Of a DNA stretch of 64,000 bases, positions 23,674 to 35,581 are shown piece after piece. Origin of the DNA: Dermanyssus gallinae (taxonomy: Eukaryota; Arthropoda; Arachnida; Mesostigmata; Dermanyssidae); contig QVRM01006573.1 of assembly GCA_003439945.1 (NCBI GenBank), forward strand, positions 1 through 64,000. The letters are read 5' to 3'. The stretch's first letter is position 1. Each line of letters begins with the position of its first letter. The notes under the pieces are model-generated. The model made no database searches. It had not been told where the DNA came from and saw nothing but the letters and a program-made list of their open reading frames with translations. A program made the translations under genes and the position numbers.

Positions 23674-25563
23674 AATGTGGTGACGATCATCACCAGTAAC
23701 AGCGACAACGGCGACGGTGATGACTGTAACAGCAACAACAACAACAACAACAGCTGCAAACAATATCAGTAATAGTGACAACAACAGCAACAACAACAAC
23801 AACAACAACAACATTGGTAGTAGCAGTAAATCGAAATAGCAGCGAGAAGAGCACTGGTGGCGGCTGCAGTGGCCACGAAGCAAGGAAAACGAACGCGTGC
23901 TATGGCGCGTCTTATAAATCACATCGAAGATGTGCGATATGCATTCATTGTTATGCCACTGCTGCTGCTGCTGCTGCTGCTCCTGCTATTATGACCAATA
24001 CCACCACCACCACCACCACTACTACTAAAGCTACTACTACTATTCTACTACTATTACTATGACGACGACGATTACAGCGCGTCGCTATTGGAATAACGTT
24101 ATATACTGCAGCAGGCAACGATATCGCAGACACAGTCCACTGGTTGATTCTGCTATTTCTCTGTCGGTCCTATTCCTGTGCCGAGCGGCAACGCGCACGT
24201 CCACACTGGCCACCCGCTGTAGCCAGGTGGCTATTGTCGGCGTCGTCGTCGCTGTTGTTGCTGCTACTGCTGCTTCTGCCGTTGTTGTTGTTGTTGTTGT
24301 TGTTGCTGTTTCTGAGTTTATGTATCACAATCTCTCTCACTCTCGCTTTCCTCTGTTTCTTCCTATTTCTGTTTTTCGCCCACTGTCGTTTCCCACTTCG
24401 CTTCTGTTCCTATTCTATTTTTCTACTTTTCCCTTGGCTCTCTCTTTGCCTCTCTCTTTCGTTATTTTTCGATCTGCCTCTATCCGTTAGCTGTTGAAGT
24501 TCGCTTAGTTTACCCATCGTGTCATAACAACATCAGCAGCATCGACAACAACAACAACCGGCAGTCGCGCGGCGCCAACCCCCGACGTTGCCGTGGCCAC
24601 TACCGCTGCCGAAGTCCAAGAGCCACGAGCGACATCATCGTCATCGCGTCAGCCGTGGTCACCAGGATGGCCAGGCTAGTACTACAACAACAACAACATT
24701 ACTATCAACAACAGTCACTATCAACAACAACAACAACAACGTCATCGTCGGCGGCGGTGACAGCAGCGGCCGCAGCTTCAACAATCTCAAAATTTGCTGT
24801 GCTGACGACAGTGGTGCATTTTCTGTAATGTACCGCGCACCACTAACAACGGCGGACGAGCGGCAAGCACAATAACAACAACAGCCCCAGCAGCAGCAGC
24901 AGCAGCAGAAAATGAAGTAGACGAAGTTATCCATCAGCGCCAGCACTACCCCACCACCACAGCCACTGCCAATAGCAATAGCAACAACAACAACAACAGC
25001 AGCAAGAGCAGCGTAAGAACGGCAGTGACAAACTACGATAGCAGCAGCAGCAGCAACAACAACATCATGTCAGCATAGGAATATGACTACTACGACTGTG
25101 CCATAGTCCCATAGGCGCGATTTTATAGACAACGACCGCACATCAGAGAGTGATAGCTAGCATCATCATCAACATCAGCGTCGACAGGTGGACAGATGAC
25201 GACCACGACGATGACGGCGACGAAGACGACGAAGTCATCAGCGTATAGAGGAGGGGGAGAAGGCGGAGGAGGAGAAGGAAACCTATCGACAGACAGACAG
25301 ACGGGCTGAAGAACACCCAACCAGACGACATTCAGCAGCAGCAACAACAGCAGCAACAAAATCAAAGTCAACAGCAATATGATCATCGTCAGCAGTATCA
25401 GCATTATGATCATCGACCAAAGAGTGTCAGAGCGGCGATCGGTCGGCCAGCCAGCCAGCCGATGATCACACACGTACACACCATGGTGGTGGCGGTGGCG
25501 GCAATGGTGGTGACTACAGGAACAGCACGTATCGCGCGCAATTCACTCAGCTTCCCACCGTGT

Positions 25564-25598
<35 letters not shown>

Positions 25599-26022
25599 CT
25601 TCTTCCTCTCTCGCGGCTTCTTGCATTTTCTCCCTGTTGCAGTCGCGCCCGCTTTGTTCTGTAGCTGCGGAGAAGCTGGCAGCAGCTCTCATAAATTGAA
25701 CAAATGTGTCCAAAATACAAACGTCAAGAAACGAACACACACACAAACACACACTCATATGTGTATGTATGTATATATATATAGGAGGAAAGCGAGGGGA
25801 GAACTAACAAAAAGAAGAATAAGGTATCGATGCCACTCCATGCAAAATCCAATGACTGTGGCGCGTTCACACGCATTTGTGAAATAAACTCGTATTTTCT
25901 TACTATGTAAGATGTTTTTAGAAAAACACTGACACGTTTATATATGCAATAGTTCGCTTGTTTAGTTGGCAGGATGTCTGAATAAACTTGGTAAACTTGG
26001 CTATTCGACAAGAAATAGGATT

Positions 26023-26117
26023 TCAGCTCAACAGTAGGTTGTCTAGGCAAACAGTGACCAGCAACCCGATTAAAGGCGATGATTTTTGCTGCCGGCTAAC
26101 GGAACGAGTAAAGAAAG
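26023..26117 (-). CDS. Candidate terminal exon, partner of 26261-26473
   Basis: Not recognised. A strong minus-strand acceptor (GTTTCTTGTCCTATCAACAG) ends at 26118. Entered with two bases completing a codon, the frame reads FFTRSVSRQQKSSPL, then a hydrophobic IGLLVTVCLDNLLLS, and stops at TGA (26023-26025). The entry phase matches the one-base exit of the upstream exon across a 143-bp intron. The plus strand is also open here (64 codons ending ...VSVWKDFHPVGPLTPD), so strand is not certain. Confidence 0.22.
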
Positions 26118-26260
26118 CTGTTGATAGGACAAGAAACGGGCCTGGTTATAACACACTATCAACTAGCTTTGTGTCCGTATGGAAAGACTTCCATCCAGTC
26201 GGCCCACTGACCCCAGACTGATGAGATTATAGGTGGAATACGGTGGTTAGCACATTTCAC

Positions 26261-26473
26261 CTGCACTTGTTGAACTAGACACATCTGTAACTAACATCTG
26301 CGTGCTATGTATGAGGCGGATTTCTATAACAGCAATTACACGTCCCAACTCGATAAACTCGGCAACAAGTCGATTGCGAGTCGACGCGTGTCCAACCGCT
26401 TCTGACGTGGCGCACTTCTTGGATGATTCTTTCAGAGACAGAAGGCCAATTGTTTTAGCACGACTTGATTCTG
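26261..26473 (-). CDS. Candidate internal exon of 213 bp
   Basis: Not recognised. On the minus strand GTTGTATTTCTGTAG precedes base 26473 and CAG/GTGAAATG follows base 26261, so both ends carry usable splice signals. The exon length is a multiple of three and its phase is the same at both ends. Residues include KTIGLLSLKESSKKCATS and RLVAEFIELGRVIAVIEIRL. Repeat-free. The plus strand offers a rival 3' exon from about 26334 to 26598 (acceptor GGATTTCTATAACAG, ASDVAHFLDDSFRDRRPIVL, stop TGA). Only one is likely real. Confidence 0.25.
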
Positions 26474-26932
26474 CTACAGAAATACAACCGACCAACCGTC
26501 AGACCACCGGTGGGAGATCGGGAGCGGCGGGAGCTAAGAACTTTCCAATTGTATTGTTGTCTGCTGGAGTAATGAATCGCTTAGTTTTTCGTTTCTGACG
26601 AACGACGCAGTCGTTTTCGATGTGCGAGTGCGCATCTATCTACCACCCACCGAGCGGCATTGTGTGTTCGCGATCTTATTTATACTCGAAATTCGTACAC
26701 TGATTTGGCGGAAACGCGGTGCTTATACGTCGTAGGAGAAGTAGTCGTGTTGCTGTCATGGCTGTATGTTCTTCGTAGTAGTAGGAGGAGTAGGAGTAAT
26801 CATTGTCAGAGTATTAGCACCGATGTGCCAGTGGATCATGTGAAGTTCAGAAGTCAAGACGTGGCTGAGTGAGTGAGTATTCGCCACAGACATTGGTTAC
26901 CGTCATAGTTCAACTAACGAAGTCGCAGCATA

Positions 26933-27115
26933 ATGGGCATATTTTATTATTGGCTGTTGTTGTTCGTTTGTGTGTTTTGTTTGTTTGCTTTGTTGACACT
27001 AGGCGCTCGTGGCGGTCGGCTAGTTACAGCTAGTTATCACAATCCAGTTTGTCTGTGTCATAATGGTAACGAACGACTAGGCGTCATAACGAGTGCTTTT
27101 GCCGATGACACATGA
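26933..27115 (+). CDS. Candidate small secreted peptide precursor, 60 residues
   Basis: Not recognised. ATG in TAATGG context (A at -3, G at +4) follows an acceptor-like CTAACGAAGTCGCAG by 4 bp. Residues 1-26 (MGIFYYWLLLFVCVFCLFAL...) are a long hydrophobic signal-like segment; the likely mature part begins near GGRLVTASYHNPVCLCHNGN and is 33-35 residues with two cysteines in C-x-C. Ends at TGA, directly before a GAT microsatellite. No dibasic cleavage sites, so it is not an obvious neuropeptide. The hydrophobic core partly derives from TTG/TTT units and may be accidental. Confidence 0.25.
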   Translation: MGIFYYWLLLFVCVFCLFALLTLGARGGRLVTASYHNPVCLCHNGNERLGVITSAFADDT

Positions 27116-27146
<31 letters not shown>

Positions 27147-27155
27147 GTGATGATG
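27112..27155. repeat. (GAT)n tract
   Basis: Nine consecutive GAT units followed by interrupted GAT. Confidence 0.95.
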
Positions 27156-27465
27156 ATGAAAACTAGAATAGCTCTTGTTAATGATAATCATAACTATGAC
27201 GATAGCTTTGAAGACGAGATGCGAATGGTGAAAATGAGTGTTGTTGGTGAGCTCGCTGTTTTTGGCGTCGCTCTTCATTGCCCTTGTTGTCATTGTTGTT
27301 CTTGTTGTTGCCACTGCTGCTGCTGTTATTGTTGTTGCCACTGCTGCTGCTGTTGTTGTTGTTGTTGCTGTTGTCGCCGTCATGGTCGTCGTTATCTAGA
27401 ATGTTATCGGAAGAAATATTAGAGAGATGACCCGACCCGTCTGTCCGGCTGCGAACAGCGATCTC

Positions 27466-27500
<35 letters not shown>

Positions 27501-28960
27501 AACGGTCACCACGCGCTAACGGTACGGACAATCGGGCGGGCGCCGTCAGCTCATTGCAATTAGCGTTGTCATAGGCGTTTTTCTTACGATGTTGTCGTGT
27601 GTCGTATGTCGTTCCGGCGGGCCGCTACACCGCCCGCCCGTCGAACCGCCGTAACTTTCGCCTTGGTGGCCGCCGCCGCCGCCGCTAATAAACGATATAT
27701 CGGTGTTCAACTGTATAAAAATAGACCTGCTACCGCTACGAAGGCTGATGTTGGTCGTCCCGTCGATGCTGGCTGGTGCTGCTGCTGCTTCTTCTTCTTC
27801 TTCTTTTCCTCTATTTTCGCTCTGACGCGTAAGCCGGGCCCGCCGGCCCGCTACCGAGGACATCTATCTGACCGACCGACCAGCGGTTAGCTGTAAGCCG
27901 GCAGCGAGCGAATACGGTAAGAGAGAGATAGAGAGAGAGGGAGAGGGAGAGGTGGGGGGAGAAGGGAGGGGAGAGATGAACATTAGAAGCCGAGACAACA
28001 GGACCCGGCTACTACGGCTACTACGGCTACTTTTATTACTACTACTACTGCTACTGCTACTCTGTGACTTCGACTGAAGGCGCACGGTGGTTGGCCGCTC
28101 TCTCTTTCTCTGTCTCTCTCTCTCTCTCTCCCCCTGTCTCTCGCACCTAAAAACTCTGTAGAGATCGCGAGCGCGTCGTGCGGATGGATGCGCGATACCG
28201 CTGTTCTACAGGCTACTTCTGTCCCCAGCACAAGCATAGCTACTACTACAGCTACTAGATACTGCTGCTGCTGCTGTTGATGGCTGTGGTGGTGGTGGTG
28301 GTGGTGATACACTGCCGTCGTTGTGTTCGTTGTCGTCAGAGTTCACCCTCGCTATTCCGGGGCAGAGGGCAGTGCCTGGTGACCATGATGATGATGACGA
28401 TGTTGCTGCTGCGGATGATGATGATGATAATGATGGCGGCTACGATGGTCGTGCTGATTATAGATGACGGTGATGATCATGGTGAAGCAGATCACTGTGT
28501 GTGTGTGTGTGGTGTGGCGTTCGTTGTCCGACCAACAGAGGCAAAAACGAACAGAAATCAACCCAACGAACAACCTGAGCCCGATGAGAGAAAGAGCGAG
28601 TGAGCCAGAGCGAGAGAGACAGAGAGAGAGAGAGAGAGAGACGGACGCGGGCGGACGTCCGAGTGCAGCAGTGTCAGACACGCATTACGACGACCTGAAA
28701 TTATGGCGGGGGGGGGGGGGGCAAAATAGATCGAGCCGAACGGAAAGGTGAATCGGTAGATACATACACAGGTGCTGGAGGGAGAAAGCGAGGGAGGGAG
28801 AAATAGAGGAATTAGAGAAAGACAAAGACGGATAGTTTAAGGAGGACAACAACAACTTTTGAGAGAAGAGTTATTTGGTAATCGGTAGCATTGCTAGCAA
28901 CATGACCTAAGCAGAACTAGCATGTACCTGGCGGTAATTCCCTGACAGTCATGGTAGTTG

Positions 28961-28963
<3 letters not shown>
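27156..28963. other. Repeat-rich stretch, no supported gene
   Basis: TTG/CTG at 27290-27375, CT at 27469-27497, CTT near 27788-27806, ACT/GCT at 28005-28060, CT at 28106-28131, GGT at 28290-28305, GT at 28497-28511, GA at 28611-28641 and a 14-G run at 28708-28721. A 14-codon-scale CCG/GCC stretch near 27668-27685 is not supported as coding. Confidence 0.55.

Positions 28964-29001
<38 letters not shown>
28964..29001. repeat. (TA)19 array
   Basis: About 38 bp of pure TA. Confidence 0.96.
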
Positions 29002-29003
<2 letters not shown>

Positions 29004-29630
29004 GATGATTCAATGGGTGATGAACTAGGAAATTAATGACTAGACTATGCTAGGTACCTGCGGTGTTATGCTATGCGTGTTCGCCCCAGGTGTGTCGTTG
29101 TTGCGTACAAACACTATTTGCGAGTGTGAGAGTAAGCACGGCCAGAAAGATTCCGCGTGCCAGTAAGCTTCCACAGCTCGAGTATTTGGCGAGTCCGAGC
29201 TACGTAGATGGATCTCATCGCTATGGCGACGAGGTTGATTTGTGACCCGGTCAAAGGGCCTACGTAGATGGACCTGTCTAGGCCAGGACCCTGCGACGGA
29301 ACCCGAATGTCGATGACGATGATGACGTCGTAGAGCCGCGAGTCAAGATGAGCTCGACCTGCTGGCGACAGCCACACACGAGTGTCTGGGTATTATTTTG
29401 TCGGTCGCAATTCTCATTAGTTAGCGGCTAGTTCGAGGCCGGGCATCATCGTTTGTTCATTCATTTATTGGGTCCGATTACTCAGTCCGATCATTCGATC
29501 TTGACGGAGAAGATTAGCGCTGACAGCAGATGCAGGTTGCTGATTGTAATGCTGATTGCTTGCTTGCTTACAAGTGGCTGCGAGCCTCCTTAGTACGACA
29601 AATCAGCATCTTTAGCATTGTCTCTCTAAG

Positions 29631-29743
29631 GACCGCAAAAGCGATTCAATCTACCTCCGGAATTTCTGGCAGCTTCTGAAGAACGGTGGGAGTCTGGTCA
29701 CGATGTTTACGATGCATGGATCCGCAACGTCTTATCGGAGTGA
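29631..29743 (+). CDS. Candidate terminal coding exon, 36 codons plus stop
   Basis: Not recognised. A strong acceptor (CATTGTCTCTCTAAG) ends at 29630. Entered with two bases completing a codon, the frame reads PQKRFNLPPEFLAASEER, then WESGHDVYDAWIRNVLSE, and stops at TGA (29741-29743). The residue mix (charged, aromatic, no runs) and the repeat-free sequence make it one of the more protein-like short frames. An in-frame TAA lies just inside the presumed intron. A possible upstream donor (GAGA/GTAAGC at 29130) exits in the right phase, but its exon is unconvincing. No AATAAA follows within 200 bp; a 15-bp hairpin lies 120 bp downstream. Confidence 0.33.
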
Positions 29744-29865
29744 ATATACAAGCTATGCGATCGGTAGTGCCACCTGCACCATCCTTGAATGATGTCTTAA
29801 AGCTTCTTCCGCTAAAGTAAATGTTCAGTCGTTTTAATCTAATATGACGCTATTATGAAGCTAAC

Positions 29866-29922
29866 CTTGGTTAATAACTATTACTACTACTTACTACTAC
29901 TATAAACTAGTTATTAACCAAG
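29866..29922. repeat. Inverted repeat with perfect 15-bp arms
   Basis: CTTGGTTAATAACTA (29866-29880) is the exact complement of TAGTTATTAACCAAG (29908-29922). The 27-base loop is made of TACTAC repeats. Confidence 0.9.
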
Positions 29923-31658
29923 TCAGCCTCTATGCCAAGTGACACGACGTAGAATAATCGCTGTACTGATCAAGTAGCAAGTGCGCGAGTGGTCCGTTGG
30001 CCCATCGAATAAGCGGCGATTCAGAGGGCCCTGTCTCTCGGCAATGGCTATTTCAAACGGATGATACACAAACACATACACACACACACACACTTAGACA
30101 CTCAAAACATATTACACATACACGATAGGTGAGGGCAAAGAGTTTTCCGAAGCTCAACTCAATTAAACGAGAGAACCGGAAAGAAGATAGCCAAATAAGA
30201 GAGAGAGAGAGAGCGCGCGAGAGAGAGAGAGTAGGGAGACCAAAAAGAAAAGATAAATGGGCGCGAACGCAACACCGGGACCAAACTACACAACAGACAA
30301 AGAGAAATTAGATACACAAAAGGCGAGAGAAGCCAAAGGCAAAGATGAACGTGAACGGCACCAGCCGTAACCAGCGACACTGCAGCATCAGCAGCAACAG
30401 AATCAACAGCATCACAGTGCGAAAAAAGGGCGAGGAGAGAATATGATGATCATGATGAAGACGTAGATGAGGCTGAAGAATGACGACAAGACAATAGGGA
30501 ATTAGGCAGATAATATAGCAGCGAGAGGAGAGAGATATATAGATAGGGATAGAGAGGGAGATAGGAGAAGCGCACAAACGAACGGTATGTCGAACCGAAC
30601 GCTATCGAACGATGTTGTTTTGTTGTTGTCGTCGTTGTCGCGCGTCGGCGCTCAGCAAAGTTAGAAGCCCGACAACGCGCCCTTGCGGGCGTAGCTTAAT
30701 CGTACCGCATCACCATCATCGTCGTCGTTTATGTTGTTGTTTGTCTCGTCATTATTATTGTTGTCGTTGTCCGGTCTCGTCGTCATTATTGTTGTTGTCG
30801 GTCGTCATTTGTTGTTGTGGTCGTTGTCGTCGTCGTGTCGTTGGTCAGTTTGCCCTGGTTGGCGGTGGGACGGACCGGCCGCTCGATCTTCGAGGGCGCA
30901 GGAGCTTACCTAATCTACCTGATCTACCGAGTGTAGGTGCCCGTCTACCTACCTGCCTGCCTACCAGGCAGGCTGGCTGGCTTGTTTGCTTATTTGTTTG
31001 TTTATTTGTTTGTTCGGTTGTGGCGGCGTTGGTCGTTGTGTCGGGTAAACCCGACACACACAAACACCGATGGCGTAAAAAACACTAGACGAGAAAAATG
31101 CCTCCTCTTACATCAGCGAGTAGAAGAACGTATGTAGATACGGCATGTGTAGGACATTGAGAACTAAGAACGAAAATGACAGTTAATGAGAGAGAGAGAG
31201 AGAGAGGGCAGGGAGAGAGAGGGAGAGAGCATGAACGTGGAGAAGATGGAGAAGATGAAGAAGAAGAGAAGAAGAAAGCAAGCAAGAGAGCTTGACGCTA
31301 GACGGAGAAAGAAAGCGAACGTCTCGACAGGACGGAGAAAGAAGATCGATGAAAGGGCGGAAAAGATATTTGGCTTCATCAGGCAGTGCCAAACGAGTTG
31401 TTGTTTCTGTTAGCCTCAGTTCTCCTTAAGGCGGGTGCTCACCTGAACACGCTGCATGTGAACGCATGCCTGCTGTCCTGCCCAAGCGCTAGTCGATGCT
31501 ACAAAGCACGCATGCTCGTGACGCCCGGAAGCTGCCAGTGTCGTTTTGCTTGAACACTGACTGGCTCTCTCTCTTCTCTCTCTCTCTCTCGACCCAACGA
31601 GAAGCAGCGGTAGCATGACAATCGCCTGTATCACCATCACCAAACTAGGCTTTAGCGG

Positions 31659-31690
<32 letters not shown>

Positions 31691-32040
31691 TACGCCACAT
31701 TTACTGTTTGACACTGTGCACCAGCAGCGGTCGTATGTACAGTAATAGTGATGACAATATGATGCTGACGATGGTGGTGAAGATGCCGATTAGGAAGACA
31801 ACAACAACAACAATAGAGAGAAATAAGCAGGGCATTGTGTGTTGTCACGATGACGAAGCGACCAGCTGGCGTCGATAATTGTAGTGACAATACCTCGGGA
31901 GTTATCATTGTGGCGATAATTTGTTTCGTTCGATTATCTGCGCCATCCCCTTCTTAAGCCGTTCTCCCAAAACAACCCCCTTTCACGTTGTTGTCCCAAA
32001 ACAACCCCCGTCTCACTCTCCCCACCTCACCCCACCCCAG
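29923..32040. other. GA-rich, TTG-rich and plain sequence, no supported gene
   Basis: CA tract at 30075-30093, GA tracts at 30199-30232 and 31184-31230, a purine-rich run to about 31290, GTT/GTC at 30614-30640 and 30720-30840, small hairpins at 30955-30973 and 31037-31058, CT at 31566-31590 and a TA array at 31659-31686. Confidence 0.5.
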
Positions 32041-32182
32041 CCCTCCGCCTGATGACGACGTCTCTGGTCCGTTTGGGGCCTGTGCACTCACGATTGACGT
32101 CTGGTTGAACTACAGACTGTATTCGATCGTTTCTACCCGGCCAGGAGTATGTCTAACGCTAGCGCGCCGGTTGCTGTCCGAG
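32041..32182 (+). CDS. Candidate internal exon of 142 bp
   Basis: Not recognised. Preceded by an extreme pyrimidine tract (C-rich, ending CACCCCACCCCAG at 32040) and followed by GAG/GTAATCGG, so both splice sites are strong. One leading base, then 47 codons: PPPDDDVSGPFGACALTIDV, WLNYRLYSIVSTRPG, ...ARRLLSE. Entry in phase 2, exit in phase 0. The exit phase suits the 39611 exon 7.4 kb downstream, but nothing else links them. Minus-strand sequence overlaps an open frame (32159-32431) with no better signals. Repeat-free. Confidence 0.3.
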
Positions 32183-33139
32183 GTAATCGGCATGAACAGC
32201 GACAAGAGTGAAGTCTTGCCTCAATACTACTTTAAGAATCGAGACCAATGAAAGACCAAAGGAGAGTAAGCGTGCGTGCGAGCGAGAGATGCTTGGTGTG
32301 ACAACATCAGGGAGACGACAAACAGGAGTTACAGGAACAAAGCTGATACCTAATGTAGGAAGACTGAAACGCCTGAACAAATCATAATTATGACCATCGT
32401 GATGAAAGAAGAAGAAGGTGATGATGATCATGATACCAGCTATGACGATGATGATGATATGATGAAGATGATGACGAGAATGAGATGCTATAATGATGAT
32501 AAACTAAGGATAGGGGAAACTAGAATCCAGCAAACGAATGGTTTTTCTTGTTGCTATAGTCGCTGGTGCTGCTGGCTGCTGTTGGCCCTGGAGGCGATGG
32601 CCACCACGTGTGAAGAAAACACTGTCAACGCCACGACCCGGACAGCTGCTGATACACACAACAGGCGCAGATCTCATGAGAGGAAAACAGATACAGTGAG
32701 AGAAGAGAGATATAGAGAGCAGAGAGAGAGAGGAGAGAGAGAGAAGAAGGGGGTTGTGTTGTCAATCGCTTCTGCTGAGAACAACAGAACAACTGTCGGC
32801 TTGCGGCAGCGAAAGTTGTTGCTGTCGTTTCCATCGTGTTCGCGATTCAGCTGCGACGACTAAAATACACGACACGTACGAACTATCTGTTTACACTGGC
32901 GACAGTTAATGTTTACTGTACAGTTTTTCGTGTCGTCGTGGTCGTTGTCGTCGTCGTCGTCGTTGTTGTTGGTGGCGTTGTCGTGTTGTTGCTAACTATT
33001 ACTTGTGCTGCTGCTGTTGTTATTATTGTTGCTGTTGTTGTTGTTGTCGTTGCCTGCACTTGTTGCTGTAGTAGTCATAGCAGTGGTTGTGGCACGGCGG
33101 CGGCGGCGGCAGTAATTTTATTATTGCTGTCATGGACAG

Positions 33140-33312
33140 ATACTGTGCGGACGAGCGGATTTGGCCACGAGCTCCGCCGACCAAGAACCGAAAACGTGCG
33201 AATACTCCGTGTATCGCCTGGTTGTTTGCCTATCGAGCACAGAGACGCCAGCGACGATCGGTCACGTCGGCACGTAAAAAGACTGCATCAAGTTTTGCGG
33301 CGACAGATTTGA
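33140..33312 (+). CDS. Candidate terminal exon, 56 codons plus stop
   Basis: Not recognised. Acceptor TTTTATTATTGCTGTCATGGACAG ends at 33139. With two leading bases the frame reads TVRTSGFGHELRRPRTENVR, then ILRVSPGCLPIEH and an Arg/His-rich end (RSRRHVKRLHQVLRRQI) before TGA. A second plus frame over the same bases is also open and basic, so reading frame is uncertain. The sequence before the acceptor is GTC/TTG microsatellite, so an upstream partner cannot be seen. Confidence 0.22.
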
Positions 33313-33926
33313 ACATTACCCCCACACACAGTATCCAGCATCTTGCCCTACTCACCCCCACCATGACGATCCCCAACCCTGTAGTAATATCTTTGCGTTA
33401 TCGTTGTTGTCGTCGTCGTCGTTGTCGTTCACGTCATTGCCATCATCACCATCATCATCATCATCATCATTATTATTATTCTCGCCATTACCTTAGTAGT
33501 ATTTGTCGTGTTTGTGGTCGAAACACGAAGCCAAAATGGCGTGAGCAGTGAGTACCTACAATCGAAATGGGGGCAGGCGGGAAAACGCGACAGATCGGAG
33601 ATAAACTGCGTCGACAAATCTCGCGCGGGCCAGTAGAAGATACAGCGATACGTACATAGGCGCCAGGATTTCGCGCGGCTAAGACTACAAAGTAACGTCG
33701 TTTTGACTTGATGTACGTATGCAGATACATACATACGCATCTATATTTCACTTGGCTAACACTCGTGAGGTAAGGTCTATAACGCAGCGGTGCTAGCGGG
33801 TGCAAATAAGTCTGCTTCACGTTTACTTCACGTCACCGGGTGACCATAAATAAATAGGTGTGCATACACAAACATGTACAGTAAGCAATACTGTTTGCGA
33901 CGAGGGCTTTATCGTTGGGCAACACG

Positions 33927-33927
<1 letters not shown>

Positions 33928-33972
<45 letters not shown>
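33928..33972. repeat. (TA)n array
   Basis: About 45 bp of pure TA. Confidence 0.96.
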
Positions 33973-33976
<4 letters not shown>

Positions 33977-35581
33977 TTCCTTGATGCGGGGTCAAAGCTG
34001 CTGCTGCCGTGGTTGTTGTTCTCGTTGTTGTCAATCGCTATGTCATTGTTGTATGTCATCTAGTGTGCGGTGCTACGTATGTGGCCCACGCATATCGGCT
34101 ATCAACGAATGATCTTCTTGAAGTTGTTCGATATTATATTTCGCCGGAGGGGTGCCGCACCATCAACGCCCACGCGAACATCTCGCCACCGCTGTTGGTG
34201 CGCGGAGAACAAGAGCAGGAACCACAACAACAACAACAACAACAGCGGCAGAAACAACAACAACAAGTGACCGCTTTTGTCAGCAAAAAAATCTGCGCAA
34301 TTTGTTCGCCCAAGAGAGGTGGGAGAAGATGTTCACCATAAGTGGTACAAGAAAAAGCCGAAGAAAAAAGCCCAGACAGGACAAAATATCAAGATATAGC
34401 TAAATCCGAATCGAAGCGAGAGATATTAGTCAAGTCGAAAGCGAGAGATGTTAGTCACGAGAGAGAGAGAGAGAGAGAGACGAATTGAACGACACAATAT
34501 GAGGAAGCAACAGACTAGGGGAAGAAAGGCTCGCCGTATAGAGTGGCAGGTATACCAGTCATTGGGAAAAGTGGGAGTGGGGAATAGACGCGTAGGAAAC
34601 AAGCAAGAGCAAACGAGCCGGAGGAAGATGAGGGAGCGCGAAACAAACGCGGAGACGTGATGAAGATATTTTCATCTTTAGAAGCAGCAATGCCGCAATT
34701 TTTATCCGATGTGGGAACGGGGCAATGAATTGAAAGTGGAATAGAGAGACATTTGGCTGGCCGGTCCCGTTTACGTACCCGTTGTGTCTCACTTGATGGA
34801 CGCCTAGCAAATGACTGGGGTTAGGGCACGCACCTCATCCGCGGTACGGCGAGGTGCATCGACTACTCTACGTTGATGATAAGGCTGAGAACAAAAATAG
34901 CAGACGTGAAACGAAAGAGAGAAGAGAGAGAGAGAGAGAAAAATACAGCGAGAAGGCTGCTAAAGGAGACACATGGGCCTGCTAAGGATGGGGAGGTTGG
35001 GTTAGGCGCGAACTAGCGCTGCCGGTTCTGCTGCTGCTGCTGCTGCCGAAGACGACAACAACAGCAACAACGACGACGACGACGACGATGGGGACAACGA
35101 TCGAGATGTCTCGAGAGTTCGTGCGGTGCTTGTTCGCTTGTTCGTTGTATCTTCGTAGGAAACAGCATCCATCCATCCATACGACGAGAAGCAAGTGGTA
35201 CCAGGCAGTGCACATTCAACAGTGGTGGCGACCACAACAACAACAACAACAACAGCAACAACAACAATGATGTAGACAACAGCAACAACAATGTCGACAA
35301 CAAGAGTGGCTGTGGCCTCGCCGACACCCTGCGTCATGGTGGTGCTGGTTTAGTTGTGGTGTTGGTGGTGCTGGTGTCGCTGTACCTCGTCAAATCGCGC
35401 TGCTGGCGGGTTTTGGCTCGCTGCTGGCGAGCGGGCAGGGAGCATCGTTGGCTGGGTCTATTCGGATACCATTTCCATTCAATTTGCTGTCTGTCGCGAT
35501 TCGACGTCTTTGGACAAGGATCTAAGTAGTGCGCGAATCACTTCGCGATCAGCTACGATAGACGAGGCTAACGCCAGCGAA

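Larger units (their letters stand above)
21960..26022. other. Repeat-rich stretch round the 23.5-kb candidate
   Basis: CAA at 22765-22810, 23028-23056, 23170-23198 and 23735-23815; CTG/CCA/CTA runs at 23955-24060; TTG at 24280-24310; CAA at 24687-24745; CAG at 24885-24910; CT at 25567-25596. CT-rich sequence at 24330-24480 has scattered T runs. No further gene supported. Confidence 0.6.
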
